A DNA stretch of 64,000 nt from an uncultured Campylobacter sp. (GCA_934728065.1 CAKVDW010000002.1:1-64000), one strand, 5' to 3'. Shown: positions 51,282 to 60,643, numbered from the stretch's first letter. Notes: generated by a model from the sequence alone, not told the origin. Numbers and translations are program-made.

Positions 51282-52633
51282 TATTTTTCTTTCAATGCGC
51301 CTTTTTTAAAGGCATAGCAAAGCACCAAAATCGCCACAAAAAAGCTACAAAACTGCGCGGCTGGATAGCTCGCCCAAATGCCATCAAGGGCGTAAAATTC
51401 AGGCAGCACCATAAAAAAGATAAGCACAAAAACCAAAGTGTAGGCTATGGTTACGATGAAAGAGCTTACAGGGCGTTGAATGCTTTGAAAAAAGCTCGCC
51501 ACGCTCATATTAAAGCCGATGAAAATGAAAGCTATGAAATAAACGCTCATCGCGCTTTCCACATCGCGTAAAAACTCGCTGTCAAAGCCACCTGAGCCGT
51601 CTTTTTGCAAGAAAAGCACGACTAAATAATGACTAAACGCCATTGAAAGCGCGTAAAGCACGACACCAGCGGACAAAGAAAAGGACAAGGCGAATTTAAG
51701 CATTTGCAAAAGCCTGCCATAAGCCCTTGCGCCGAAATTAAAGCTCACTATGGGCTGTATGGCTTGTGAAGCGGACAGAAGTATGGTAAAAAGGATTATA
51801 CCAGAATACATAATCACGCTATACATTGCCACAGCTCTATCTCCGCCAAGTGAGACTAAAAGATGATTTGCCACAAGCATAACCAAACTCGCGCTTAACT
51901 CCGCACTTGCCTGTGCTACGCCGTTTTGAGCTGATTTTAGCAAAGCCTTAATTTTCATCGCCCACACGAAATAAATCTGCCCCTTGCGCCTTAAAAAATG
52001 CGAAAGCAGTATCAAAAAGCCTATGCCGTGTCCGCAAATAGTTGCTAAACCTGAACCAAACAAGCCCCATTCAAAGATAAAAATGAAGGTGTAGTTTAAA
52101 ACGACATTGCTGCACGCTCCAACTATCATCGCAAACATAGCTAGCATAGGGCGTTTGTCATTCATTGCGAAAATATCAAGCAAGGGGTGCAACACGATGA
52201 CAAATGAACCAAGAAAGATAACCTCCAAAAATTCCTTACTCAAAGGGGCGATTTTTTCGCTCGCTCCCAGAAGCACCACTATCTCATCGCAAAAAACATA
52301 AAAAAGCAGTCCAAAGGCTATCCCACTGATGAGCGCAAAGTAAAACACCGATGAAAACACCTCCCGCGCCTTTTCATCTTCGCCACGCCCCAAATGATAG
52401 GATGCGATACTTGCTGCACCTATGCTAAATAAAAGCTCATAAGCAATCAGCACAGGAAACACAGGCCAAGCTATCCCCACAGCAGCCAACGCGTCCTCGC
52501 CAAGCTTTTGCCCTAAAAAAATCCCATCAACGACATTGTAAGTAGAAAGCGCAAGCATAGCGCACAAAGAGGGCAGAAAATAGCGAAAATAAAGCTTATA
52601 AACGCTTTGGTTTTTTAAATCAATTTCTTGCAT
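51278..52633 (-). CDS. MATE-family efflux transporter
   Basis: The 451-residue inner-membrane protein has 12 predicted helices. The N-terminal MATE signature is YFRYFLPSLCAMLALSTYNVVDGIFLGQKLGEDALAAVG (abridged: NVVDGIFLG), and the second-half repeat is FGARAYGRLLQMLKFA. Such transporters expel cationic drugs with Na+ or H+ exchange. The extended loop FLQKDGSGGFDSEFLRDVESA is hydrophilic. Substrate not predictable. Confidence 0.9.
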   Translation of the reverse strand: MQEIDLKNQSVYKLYFRYFLPSLCAMLALSTYNVVDGIFLGQKLGEDALAAVGIAWPVFPVLIAYELLFSIGAASIASYHLGRGEDEKAREVFSSVFYFALISGIAFGLLFYVFCDEIVVLLGASEKIAPLSKEFLEVIFLGSFVIVLHPLLDIFAMNDKRPMLAMFAMIVGACSNVVLNYTFIFIFEWGLFGSGLATICGHGIGFLILLSHFLRRKGQIYFVWAMKIKALLKSAQNGVAQASAELSASLVMLVANHLLVSLGGDRAVAMYSVIMYSGIILFTILLSASQAIQPIVSFNFGARAYGRLLQMLKFALSFSLSAGVVLYALSMAFSHYLVVLFLQKDGSGGFDSEFLRDVESAMSVYFIAFIFIGFNMSVASFFQSIQRPVSSFIVTIAYTLVFVLIFFMVLPEFYALDGIWASYPAAQFCSFFVAILVLCYAFKKGALKEKY

Positions 52634-52709
52634 ACAACGCCTTTTTATCTAAAAATTTACAATAAATTTAGCCCTAACTCAGCCAAATTAATGTGAATTT
52701 GTCTTAAGC

Positions 52710-53210
52710 TCATAAAAATTCACTAAGAGCTATGTCCCAACCTAAAAGCTCAAATTTCAAGCCCAAACCATAAATAACCGCACCCAAAAGCCCAGCAAAC
52801 AAGCCCGCTAGCATATCATCGCTCATTACCCCCAAGCCTCCTTTTACGCTTTTATCAACCTTGCCTATAATTGAAGGCTTAGCTATATCAAAAAAACGAA
52901 AGAGGAAAAAGGCTAATATAAGGGCAAAAAGCGAATTTGACGCCCAAGCGATGATAGAAGCCGTCAAAAAAAGCCCTGCTACCTCATCGATGACTATTTG
53001 CGAGCTATCGTGTGTAGCGGTTTTACGCTCATAATCATCGATGATTTTTATCGACACGAAAAAGATAAGAAAGGCGAGCAAAAAAAGCGTTTCCACGCTA
53101 AGATAACGCAAAATCAAAAAGGCAGGCACTAGCGCAGCTGCTGTGCCACAAGTGCCGGGTGCAAAGGGGCTTAAACCTGAATAAAAAAAGGTCAAAAAAA
53201 GTTTTTGCAT
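52710..53210 (-). CDS. pgpA: Phosphatidylglycerophosphatase A
   Basis: Dephosphorylates phosphatidylglycerophosphate to phosphatidylglycerol at the inner membrane. The 166-residue protein shows the PgpA motifs FAPGTCGTAAAL, QIVIDEVAGLF (catalytic acidic residues), RFFDIAKPSIIGKVDK and GLGVMSDDMLAGLFAG. Three to four membrane helices. Same neighbour order as Cj1610-Cj1608. Confidence 0.95.
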   Translation of the reverse strand: MQKLFLTFFYSGLSPFAPGTCGTAAALVPAFLILRYLSVETLFLLAFLIFFVSIKIIDDYERKTATHDSSQIVIDEVAGLFLTASIIAWASNSLFALILAFFLFRFFDIAKPSIIGKVDKSVKGGLGVMSDDMLAGLFAGLLGAVIYGLGLKFELLGWDIALSEFL

Positions 53211-53237
53211 TAAAACCTTTCACAATGCTTATAAAAA

Positions 53238-54392
53238 TTAGACCATATAGGTGATTTGATACATACTTAAAAGCTGTTCGTAAAATTCTTCATCTTTTTT
53301 GTGTTCTGAAAAAATACCCGTATTTGGAAACAAGTCATCATAAATATGCTGTATATTCGCAAAACGATTTGGAAAAAGCTTGCTTAAAATCATCGCCGAA
53401 ATTTCACGCCTCATAAAGATAGTAGGCGGTATGATACCTGTTTTAAGTAAATCTTTTAAGGCGTTTGAGTTAAATTTTATGTGATGATGTGAGCCGTGAG
53501 GGCAAGAGCGCGTGCTGACGCTGATTTTGCATTTATTACAATACACAAATTCAGGCAAAACAACAACTTCTATGTCAAATTTTTTCACAAGCTCGTCAAG
53601 CATAGTTCTTGGCTGGTTGTTTTCATAAAACATTCCTAATCCTGAGTGATTTTGTCCGACAACAAGCTTGGTGCAGCCTAAATTTTTAGCGATATTAGTT
53701 TCTAAAAACACATTCAAATGAGCGTTAAAAAGGGTAATATTTTTCAAAGGAAAGATAAAAACCCTATCTTTTGGCAAATAAAGTTCTATAAATTTCTCCA
53801 AACACGCTTTTTTTAGCTCAAAATCCAAACCATTACTTTCGTAAGATTCCATCAAAAAAATCACAATCAAATCCGCCTTATCAATAGTCCAGCGGAAAAT
53901 GCGTTCGTGTGCGCGGTGTAATGGGTCTAAATTTGAGATTATAGCGGTGATTCTTGTGGCGTTAAGATGTTCTTTGACTTTGTTGAATTCTTGCTTTATT
54001 TTGCTTATTTGTGAGCCATTTAACTCAAAATCTCCAGCCACATAAAGCCTTTCAGCATCATCAATATAGCAAGAATTTGAATTAAATATGCTTTGCAAAT
54101 CTTGCTTGCTTTGAAATTTTTCTTTGAGCTTAAAAGTGCCTACTTGCTTGCCCTCGCAAATAAGGTCAAAATATTCACCTTCTGCACCCAAAAAACTCGT
54201 ATCATCAGGCGAAAAGCTAAAAGTATAAGGCGTAAATTTACCCTTATAGCTTTGTTTTTTTAAAACCTCATCAACCTCTTTTTTGCCCATTAAATGAGTG
54301 CAGGGTCCTAAAATACCCTCTTTTATTAGACAAAAAAGCTCAAAATCATTCTTGCTTAAAATGATATTTTTATTTTTTCTTTGTAAGCCCAT
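53238..54392 (-). CDS. Sulfate adenylyltransferase-like protein
   Basis: The 384-residue protein starts MGLQRKNKNIILSKNDFELF. The nucleotidyltransferase segment AIISNLDPLHRAHERIFRWT corresponds to the RNPxHxxHE-type ATP motif of ATP sulfurylase, but with SNLDPLHRAHE (the leading Q/RNP is altered). GQNHSGLG follows. The zinc-type cysteine cluster VYCNKCKISVSTRSCPHG and the C-terminal RREISAMIL match the family. ATG at 54392 is chosen after AAAAAGGAAAA; it overlaps the response regulator gene by 23 bases. No other sulfate-assimilation genes are visible, so the true substrate is uncertain. Confidence 0.8.
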   Translation of the reverse strand: MGLQRKNKNIILSKNDFELFCLIKEGILGPCTHLMGKKEVDEVLKKQSYKGKFTPYTFSFSPDDTSFLGAEGEYFDLICEGKQVGTFKLKEKFQSKQDLQSIFNSNSCYIDDAERLYVAGDFELNGSQISKIKQEFNKVKEHLNATRITAIISNLDPLHRAHERIFRWTIDKADLIVIFLMESYESNGLDFELKKACLEKFIELYLPKDRVFIFPLKNITLFNAHLNVFLETNIAKNLGCTKLVVGQNHSGLGMFYENNQPRTMLDELVKKFDIEVVVLPEFVYCNKCKISVSTRSCPHGSHHHIKFNSNALKDLLKTGIIPPTIFMRREISAMILSKLFPNRFANIQHIYDDLFPNTGIFSEHKKDEEFYEQLLSMYQITYMV

Positions 54393-55257
54393 ATTTTTTC
54401 CTTTTTTCCCACAAAGATTTGCGCGAAATACCAAGCTTTTTGGATAAATCTGTATCAGGAAGCATATTTTGATAAGTAACGATGATATAGCGAACATACT
54501 CATCAATGGTCAAAATTTCGTTATTATGTAGGTCTTTTTCAGTATCGTTAATGTCAAAAACGACAAAGGGAGGATTTTCCAAATCAGAACTTGTATGAAT
54601 AATCACTTGTTTTTTGTCAAGTTGAGCTAAAAGTTTTTCTTTTTCATCGCTTTTTAGGCTTTGAAAATTCATCAAAAAAAGCAAACTATTCTTAGCTAAG
54701 TCTTTTAAAATCCTTTCATTTGAACTTAAATTCGCTAAATCCACGCAAGAAAATATAAGTTGATGGGCTTTAGCATAGTTAAACACAAAGGCATCAGCGT
54801 TAATTTGTTTGTGTGTTTTAAGAATTAATGGAAGCTTCAGTTTTTTATAGTTGAAATTTGAAAGCTTGGCTTTGGAAAGATTAGACTGTATGTATGCAAG
54901 ATAAGATTTGTTAAGAAAATCAAGAGCTTTGTAGTGCTGATGATGTTTGATTTTGCGGATAAGCTCCTCAACCATAAAGGGTTTTTGTATATAATCACAC
55001 GCTCCAACATTGAGTGGGTCGGTAACAGTATCTACGCTAATATAAGAAACAAGCAATATAATCACACTTTGCTTAAAGTGTTCAACAAGCTCATCAAAAT
55101 GATTCACATTTGTTGAAAGCAAAAGCACATCGTAATCAAACTCTGTTTTCACTTGCTCAACAGCGCTTATTATATCACAAACATAACCCAAATCGCTCAG
55201 CCTGTTGCTTATACTTTGAGCCAAGTAAAGCTCGTTTTCTACTATCAAAACCCTCAT
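54370..55257 (-). CDS. Orphan atypical response regulator (HP1021/CemR-type)
   Basis: The 295-residue protein has an N-terminal receiver-like domain (MRVLIVENELYLAQSI). The position of the phosphorylated aspartate (residue ~48, in YDVLLLSTN) is serine, and the lysine KPF motif remains, so it cannot work by standard phosphotransfer. The C-terminal helix-turn-helix is DTDLSKKLGISRKSLWEKRKKYGL. No sensor kinase is adjacent. In Helicobacter (HP1021) and C. jejuni (Cj1608/CemR) these proteins bind DNA and control metabolism and redox or replication-origin functions. It is coupled to the sulfate adenylyltransferase-like gene. Confidence 0.88.
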   Translation of the reverse strand: MRVLIVENELYLAQSISNRLSDLGYVCDIISAVEQVKTEFDYDVLLLSTNVNHFDELVEHFKQSVIILLVSYISVDTVTDPLNVGACDYIQKPFMVEELIRKIKHHQHYKALDFLNKSYLAYIQSNLSKAKLSNFNYKKLKLPLILKTHKQINADAFVFNYAKAHQLIFSCVDLANLSSNERILKDLAKNSLLFLMNFQSLKSDEKEKLLAQLDKKQVIIHTSSDLENPPFVVFDINDTEKDLHNNEILTIDEYVRYIIVTYQNMLPDTDLSKKLGISRKSLWEKRKKYGLTKKK

Positions 55258-55309
55258 TTTACCAAACCTTTATCATAAATTTACTCATCAAATGTCCTTT
55301 TACTAAAAT

Positions 55310-56443
55310 TCACGCTAAATTCGTCCAGTCAAAATACCTTAAATTCACGCTTGCTAAAACAGCTATGCCCTCTTTTCGCCCGACAAAGCCTAAATTTTCA
55401 GTCGTTGTGGCTTTGACATTTATGCGAAATTCGTCTAAATTCAGCGTTTTGGCTAAATTTTTAGCGATTTGTGCCTTAAATTTAGACAGCTTTGGCTCTT
55501 GTGCGATGACGGTTATATCAGCATTTACCAGCTCAAACCCAAAGTTAAGCACCTTTTTGTAGGCATTTTGCAAGAGCTTCATCGAGTCGGCGTTTTTGTA
55601 TTTCGCGCTTGTGTCAGGGTAAAGCTCGCCTATGTCGCCCAAACTCGCAGCTCCAAGCAGGGCATCGATGAGTGCGTGCGCCAGCACATCGCCATCTGAG
55701 TGTGCCTTTAAGCCCATACTCTTATGCACCTCAATGCCGCCCAAAATCAAAGGGCGCTTTTCCCCAAAAGAATGCACATCAAAGCCGTTTCCGCAAAAAA
55801 TTTCATTTGCGGGTGCTGGCAAATCAAGCTTTGTCAAATCCTCTTTAAAGGTGATTTTGCGGGCATTTTCCTCGCCCTCCACAAACCAAATTTTACCGCC
55901 CACGCTCGCCACAGCTGTGCTGTCATCGGTGAATTCTTTGTTTTGCGACAAGGCTTTTTTAAGCAAAGCCGTGCGTGAAATTTGGGGCGTTTGGATAAGT
56001 TTGATTTGCTCTCTTTGAAGGGGCTTGTCGTTGTAAAGCGTGGTGTCAGCGACCTTTAAGGCAGGCGTTATGCAATCAGCGTTTGTGGTGTTTTGAATGA
56101 GCCGCGAAAAAAGGCTTTTGCTCACGCACACGCGTGCTACATCGCTTACCATCACAAACTCGCTATTTACCTTTGAAAGTGCGTTTTTAAGGGACTCCGC
56201 ACGGCTTTTGCCGCCCCTTACAAACTCATAATGCGGGGCAAATTTTTGCAAATACTCAGGCTCGCTGCAAGCTACAAGCACCTTTTTAAAGGGGTAAAAC
56301 TCGCTTAGGTTGCGACTTGCAAAGAGCCACAAAGGCTCGTTTTTAAGGCGCAAAAACTGCTTTTTACAAGGCATTTTAAAACGCGTAGAATCCCCAGCAC
56401 CAAGCATCACAAGGCTTATGTCAAGTGCCTTACCACCAAGCAT
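55310..56443 (-). CDS. ispDF: Bifunctional IspD/IspF (MEP isoprenoid pathway)
   Basis: Fused MEP cytidylyltransferase and MECDP synthase, as usual in Campylobacterota. The 377-residue protein has IspD motifs at the N-terminus (SLVMLGAGDSTRFK, VSDVARVCV) and IspF motifs from residue ~218: GNGFDVHSFGEKRPLILGG, HSDGDVLAHALIDALLGAASLGDIGELYPD, and VKATTTENLGFVGRKEGIA. Zinc ligands Asp and His are in DVHSF and HSDGD. Catalyses steps 2 and 4 of the non-mevalonate pathway. Confidence 0.96.
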   Translation of the reverse strand: MLGGKALDISLVMLGAGDSTRFKMPCKKQFLRLKNEPLWLFASRNLSEFYPFKKVLVACSEPEYLQKFAPHYEFVRGGKSRAESLKNALSKVNSEFVMVSDVARVCVSKSLFSRLIQNTTNADCITPALKVADTTLYNDKPLQREQIKLIQTPQISRTALLKKALSQNKEFTDDSTAVASVGGKIWFVEGEENARKITFKEDLTKLDLPAPANEIFCGNGFDVHSFGEKRPLILGGIEVHKSMGLKAHSDGDVLAHALIDALLGAASLGDIGELYPDTSAKYKNADSMKLLQNAYKKVLNFGFELVNADITVIAQEPKLSKFKAQIAKNLAKTLNLDEFRINVKATTTENLGFVGRKEGIAVLASVNLRYFDWTNLA

Positions 56444-56669
56444 TTGTGTCCTTTCTTAAACTTATTAGCGCAAATTTCGCTCATTTGCTTCAAAATGTGA
56501 ATTTTTTGCGCAAATCCTTGAAAATTCATCAAAAATTCATCACTCAAACAAAAAACTCATTTTCAAAATGCCATTATAGCCTAAAAAGCTGAATTTTGGT
56601 TTTCGTTTGTGTAAATTTTACTCACTTTTGCTAAAATAAACATAAAAATTCAAAGCAAAGGGAATGAAA

Positions 56670-56993
56670 ATGAATGCGTGGGTAATCCTAGCGCTTGCGA
56701 TTGTGTGTGAGGTAAGTGCTACAACTTCGCTAAAATACGCCGCATTAAGCCAAAATCGGCTTTTTGTAGCGGCGTTTGTGTTGCTTATGGGAGCTAGTTT
56801 TGCACTAGTCTATCAGGCGATGAAAACTATCGATTTGAATACAGCTTACGCTGTGTGGGCGGGAGTTGGGCTAGTTATCGTCTCGTGCGTGGGATTTGTG
56901 GTATTTAAAGAAGAAATCAGCCTTATAAAAATACTTTGTATCGCACTAATAGTTGTGGGCGTGGTTGGATTAAAATTGCTGTCAAAGGCTTAA
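56670..56993 (+). CDS. Small multidrug resistance (SMR) family transporter
   Basis: The 107-residue protein starts MNAWVILALAIVCEVSATTS, with the essential membrane glutamate at position 14. It also has the YAVWAGVGLVIV motif and four helices, matching EmrE/QacE/Gdx-like SMR proteins. The ATG at 56670 is preferred over one six bases upstream because of spacing to AAAGGGA. SMR proteins act as antiparallel or parallel dimers; quaternary cations or guanidinium are possible substrates. A TAAAAT -10 lies at 56632-56637. A decayed methyltransferase follows directly. Confidence 0.9.
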   Translation: MNAWVILALAIVCEVSATTSLKYAALSQNRLFVAAFVLLMGASFALVYQAMKTIDLNTAYAVWAGVGLVIVSCVGFVVFKEEISLIKILCIALIVVGVVGLKLLSKA

Positions 56994-56995
56994 AT

Positions 56996-57273
56996 GTGGA
57001 ACAAATCACAAAACGACAAGAATTTTATGTGGTATATGATAGCCTTGCTAGCTATAAAAATTGTCGTGCGATTAACACAAAAAGAGCGATTTTAAACAAG
57101 CACATTATCCAAAGTCCGCTTAATTACACAGGCTTGAAATTTTTGAAATTTTAAACACCTTCGGCAAGGTTTTTAAATATGAATTTGATTTTAAGGCTTT
57201 TACTTCGGGCAAGACAGAATTTAGCAACCATAAAGAGATGATTTTCGTGTGCGAGCTAGGAAAATGCAAGTGA
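56996..57273 (+). pseudogene. D12-class DNA adenine methyltransferase remnant with internal deletion
   Basis: From GTG 56996 the frame reads VEQITKRQEFYVVYDSLASY and reaches IIQSPLNYTGLKF, the start of D12-class methyltransferases (KSPLNYTGxKFKLL). It stops at 57154. Another frame from about 57145 reads EILNTFGKVFKYEFDFKAF and ends EMIFVCELGKCK, like the C-terminus of such enzymes. The central 150-200 residues with the DPPY motif are missing. The join coincides with a short direct repeat (TTGAAATTTT then TGAAATTTT), suggesting deletion by recombination or slippage. Confidence 0.55.
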
Positions 57274-57329
57274 TTTCAGCACTTTTACACAACTTAACCA
57301 AACACAATCAAATTTTTACCCTTTTTAGC

Positions 57330-57335
57330 TAAAAT
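57330..57335 (+). promoter_or_regulatory. Predicted -10 element for mrp-dapD
   Basis: TAAAAT in the context TAGCTAAAATTGAG, 25 bases before the ATG of mrp. Confidence 0.4.
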
Positions 57336-57359
57336 TGAGCCAAAATTCAAAGGCAAACG

Positions 57360-58478
57360 ATGAAAGAACAAATTTTAGACAAACTCAAAAGTGTGAAGTA
57401 TCCGGGCTTTAACAAGGACATAGTAAGCTACGGCTTTGTCAAAAGCGTGGAAGTAACAGATGATGAGAGCGCAAACAACGGCGCACAAGGTGCTAGCAAA
57501 GCCGCTCACATAGTAGTGGATATAGTCTCAGCTAACCCGCAAACCGCCGCAGAGCTTGAAAGTGAAATAAAAAAAGCCCTAAAAGAGCTGAATTTAAGCG
57601 CGGTAAAGCTCACCATAAACCAGCCCCAAGCCCCAAAAGAGCAAAGCAACTCTCAAAGTGGCAAAAACATAGCCCCGCAGATTAAGCATTTTGTGATGAT
57701 TTCAAGCGGCAAGGGCGGCGTTGGCAAAAGCACGACAAGCGTGAATTTAGCGATTTCTTTGGCAAAAATGGGCAAAAAAGTCGGGCTGCTTGATTTAGAC
57801 ATTTATGGTCCAAATATCCCGCGAATGCTCGGCTGCATAGGCTCAAACCCCGAAGTGGTAGGCAACAAAATCCGCCCCATACTCACGCACGGCGTTTATA
57901 TGATGAGTATGGGCGTGCTTGTCGGCGAGGGCGAGGGGCTGATATGGCGTGGGGCTATGGTGATGAAAGCAGTGGCGCAACTTTTAAGCGATGTGCTGTG
58001 GGAGGATTTGGATATTATGATTTTAGATATGCCACCGGGCACGGGCGATGCGCAACTTACCCTAGCTCAAAGTGTGCCTATGAGTGCTGGCGTGTGCGTT
58101 TCCACGCCCCAAGCCGTGTCGCTTGATGATAGTAGGCGGGCTTTGGATATGTTTAGTAAGCTTCACATACCTGTGGCGGGTATCATCGAAAATATGAGCG
58201 GCTTCATTTGCCCTGACAATGGCAAAGAATATGAGATTTTTGGCAAGGGCGGGGCTGAAATTTTAGCAGGCGAATACAAATGTCAAATTCTTGCGCACAT
58301 TCCCATAGAAATGAGCATTAGAAAGGGCGGCGATGAGGGCAAGCCTGTGAGCTTTTATGCGAGTGAGAGCGTGAGCGCGAAAAGATACAGCGAGGCAGCG
58401 ACTAAAATTTGGGACTTTGTGGAGCAGGTAAAGGCAAGTGGCGCAGCGGACAACTCAGCCATTCAGCCCGTGCATTAA
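57360..58478 (+). CDS. mrp: Mrp/NBP35-family iron-sulfur cluster carrier ATPase
   Basis: The 372-residue protein has an N-terminal DUF59/MIP18-like domain (ILDKLKSVKYPGFNKDIVSYG) and a P-loop domain with the deviant Walker A SSGKGGVGKSTTSVNLA. MILDMPPGTGDAQLTLAQ and GIIENMSGFICPDNGKEYEIFGKGGAE follow, matching ApbC/Mrp cluster-transfer ATPases. The usual CxxC near the end is not evident as a tight pair (a single ICPDNGKE), a variation worth noting. Same mrp-dapD order as in C. jejuni. Confidence 0.92.
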   Translation: MKEQILDKLKSVKYPGFNKDIVSYGFVKSVEVTDDESANNGAQGASKAAHIVVDIVSANPQTAAELESEIKKALKELNLSAVKLTINQPQAPKEQSNSQSGKNIAPQIKHFVMISSGKGGVGKSTTSVNLAISLAKMGKKVGLLDLDIYGPNIPRMLGCIGSNPEVVGNKIRPILTHGVYMMSMGVLVGEGEGLIWRGAMVMKAVAQLLSDVLWEDLDIMILDMPPGTGDAQLTLAQSVPMSAGVCVSTPQAVSLDDSRRALDMFSKLHIPVAGIIENMSGFICPDNGKEYEIFGKGGAEILAGEYKCQILAHIPIEMSIRKGGDEGKPVSFYASESVSAKRYSEAATKIWDFVEQVKASGAADNSAIQPVH

Positions 58479-58523
58479 ATTTGTGGGCTTTAAGCGCAAA
58501 AAAGTTAAAAAGAAAGGACAAAA

Positions 58524-59693
58524 ATGAAAATTCAAAGCAAAGATGAATTTAAGGCTTTCATAGCCAAAGTGGAGCAAGGGGCGGGCTATAAAAAGCCTAA
58601 GGCGTTTGGCATTGCGGTGCTTGATAGAGGACAGCTTAATGCGGATAAAATCCTACAAGCAAGCTTTGTGTCGGTAAATTTTAACGAAAATTACGGCAGT
58701 GCGGCGGTTATGCTTGAAGCCTTTATGCAAAGGGGTGTTAAAATCGATTTTTCACAAAGTGAATTCGTGCAAATTGTCGAAAAAAACGACATTGAATTTG
58801 CCCTTAATTGCTTTGCGCCTTTTATAAATGAGAGCGGACATAAAAATATCGAGGTTTTAAAGCTCATTAAGGCAAATTTTACGCCAAAAAGCCTTGTTTT
58901 TACGGCTATCTTTGAGGACGAGCAGCCCAAAAGCGTGGAGGCTGTGTATCTAAAACTTTACTTGCTTTCGACAAAAAAAGCGCCTTTGCGAAGTCTCAAT
59001 TTAAACGGAGCGTTTTCGCTTTTGCCAAATGTCGCTTGGAGCGATGACAAGCCCATCGAGCTTGAATGGCTAAGGGCAAATGAAACCGAGCTTAAAATCA
59101 CGCGTAAATACCCTAAAATCGACTTTGTGGATAAGTTTCCACGCTTTTTAGCGCACATTATCCCAGAGGATAACACGCGCGTTTTAGAAAGCTCCAAAGT
59201 GCGAATGGGTGCGGCTTTGGCGGGCGGCACGACCATAATGCCGGGCGCTGCGTATGTGAATTTCAACGCTGGCACAACGGGCGCTTGTATGGTTGAAGGG
59301 CGCGTGAGTTCCAGCGTAGTCGTGGGTGAAGGCACTGACATAGGCGGTGGAGCGAGCATTTTAGGCGTTTTGAGCGGCACGAGTGGCAACGCCATCGGCA
59401 TAGGCAAGGCGTGCTTGCTGGGCGCAAACTCCGTTACGGGCATTCCTTTGGGCGATAACTGCATAGTAGATGCTGGTATAGCCGTGCTTGAAGGGACTAA
59501 ATTTTTTATAAGCGATGAAAACAAAGCAGTTTTAAGCAAGCTCAACCCAAATTTCAGCTTTGACAAGGACATTTACAAGGGCTTGGAGCTGGCAAATCTC
59601 AACGGCTTGCATTTTAGAATGAACTCACAAACAGGGCAAATGAGCGTTTCTTTAAACAAAAAAGCGATAAAGCTCAATGAGGCTTTGCACTAA
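58524..59693 (+). CDS. dapD: Tetrahydrodipicolinate N-succinyltransferase
   Basis: Succinylates tetrahydrodipicolinate in the lysine/diaminopimelate pathway. The 389-residue protein matches the longer DapD type. The C-terminal left-handed beta-helix from residue ~230 has GAALAGGTTIMPGAAYVNFNAGTTGACMVEGRVSSSVVVGEG (in part: GTTIMPGAAYVNFNAGTTG). GGGASILGVLSG and GDNCIVDAGIAVLEGTK also match. Starts 45 bases after mrp, AAAGGAC ribosome-binding site. Confidence 0.94.
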   Translation: MKIQSKDEFKAFIAKVEQGAGYKKPKAFGIAVLDRGQLNADKILQASFVSVNFNENYGSAAVMLEAFMQRGVKIDFSQSEFVQIVEKNDIEFALNCFAPFINESGHKNIEVLKLIKANFTPKSLVFTAIFEDEQPKSVEAVYLKLYLLSTKKAPLRSLNLNGAFSLLPNVAWSDDKPIELEWLRANETELKITRKYPKIDFVDKFPRFLAHIIPEDNTRVLESSKVRMGAALAGGTTIMPGAAYVNFNAGTTGACMVEGRVSSSVVVGEGTDIGGGASILGVLSGTSGNAIGIGKACLLGANSVTGIPLGDNCIVDAGIAVLEGTKFFISDENKAVLSKLNPNFSFDKDIYKGLELANLNGLHFRMNSQTGQMSVSLNKKAIKLNEALH

Positions 59694-59720
59694 GATTGTG
59701 TCTTATGGGCTTTTTAAACT

Positions 59721-60574
59721 ATGCTGTTAAGGGTTTTGATTTATTGCATTTTAAGCAGTGGTTTTTTCTTGAATGTCTATGCAAAGCCAAGCTTAAAAGA
59801 CTTGCAAAATGAAACCTTAAGCTTAAAGGCACAAAAGGTTTTTCTCATCAAAGAGCCACAAAAGCTTGAATTTAAGGGTAAAAAATATAAAATTTTCATT
59901 GCTTTAAGCAAAAACTATAAGCCAAATTCTAGCGTAAAAGCCTTTTATGTGCTTGATGGAAACAAGCATTTTGTGCTTTTACTCAATGGCTTAGCAAGAT
60001 TAAATTTTAGGGCAAACGAACCATTTATCATCATAGGCATAGGATATGATACAAGCTTGGGATATGACCAAATGGCAAGAAAAAGGGACTACACACCTAA
60101 AATTTCACTTGAATTTTTACAAAACGCCACAAACACAAAAACCTTTGAAAATAGCGGCAAAGAAGCTGAATTTTGGGAGTTTTTGCAAGATATTCTTTTG
60201 ACTAAAATCAACAAAACCTATCCACAAATTCGCACTCAAGCACTCTTTGGACACAGCTTTGGTGGGCTTTTTGTGCTAAATGCCCTCTTAAAACACCCAC
60301 TTATCTTTGATGCGTATTTCATCGCTTCACCGTCGCTTTGGTGGGGTGAGGGCAGTTTTTGCCTAATAAAATTGCCCTTGCTACTTGCCCAAAAATTTTC
60401 TTTTTAAGAGGCAAAATGGAAAAAACTCGTGGCAAATCAAGTATGAGCTTAACAGAACTTCACGCGAAAATTTCAAAACAATGCGAGGCGAATTTAAAAG
60501 AGTTTGCAGGACTTTCTCACAGCGAAGTGATACCTTATGCCTTAATTTTCGCTTTTAAAAATTTTGTGAATTAA
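59721..60574 (+). pseudogene. Exported putative esterase (Fes/IroE-like alpha/beta hydrolase), frameshifted
   Basis: The first frame gives a signal peptide (LIYCILSSGFFLNVYA), then KAFYVLDGNKHF, IGIGYDTSLGYDQMARKRDYTP, the nucleophile elbow ALFGHSFGGLFVLNAL and ASPSLWWGEGSF, all typical of the esterase_D family that hydrolyses ferric enterobactin-like siderophores. After a T5 run at 60356-60360 the frame is lost. Adding one T restores LPNKIALATCPKIFFLRGK through LSHSEVIPYALIF, where the histidine completes the catalytic triad. It is either a real frameshift (T5/T6 slippage) or a sequencing error. Intact length would be about 284 residues. Confidence 0.8.
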
Positions 60575-60587
60575 TGTTTGAATTTTT

Positions 60588-60614
60588 TAAAAAATTTACT
60601 AAAAAAGTCGATAT
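60588..60614 (+). promoter_or_regulatory. Predicted sigma-28 (FliA) promoter
   Basis: TAAA (60588-60591), 17-base spacer, CGATAT (60609-60614), followed by the YjfB-like gene. The pattern fits the flagellar late-gene promoter consensus of Campylobacter. Confidence 0.55.
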
Positions 60615-60643
60615 AGAAGTGAAGCTAATCAAAGGAGGTTATG

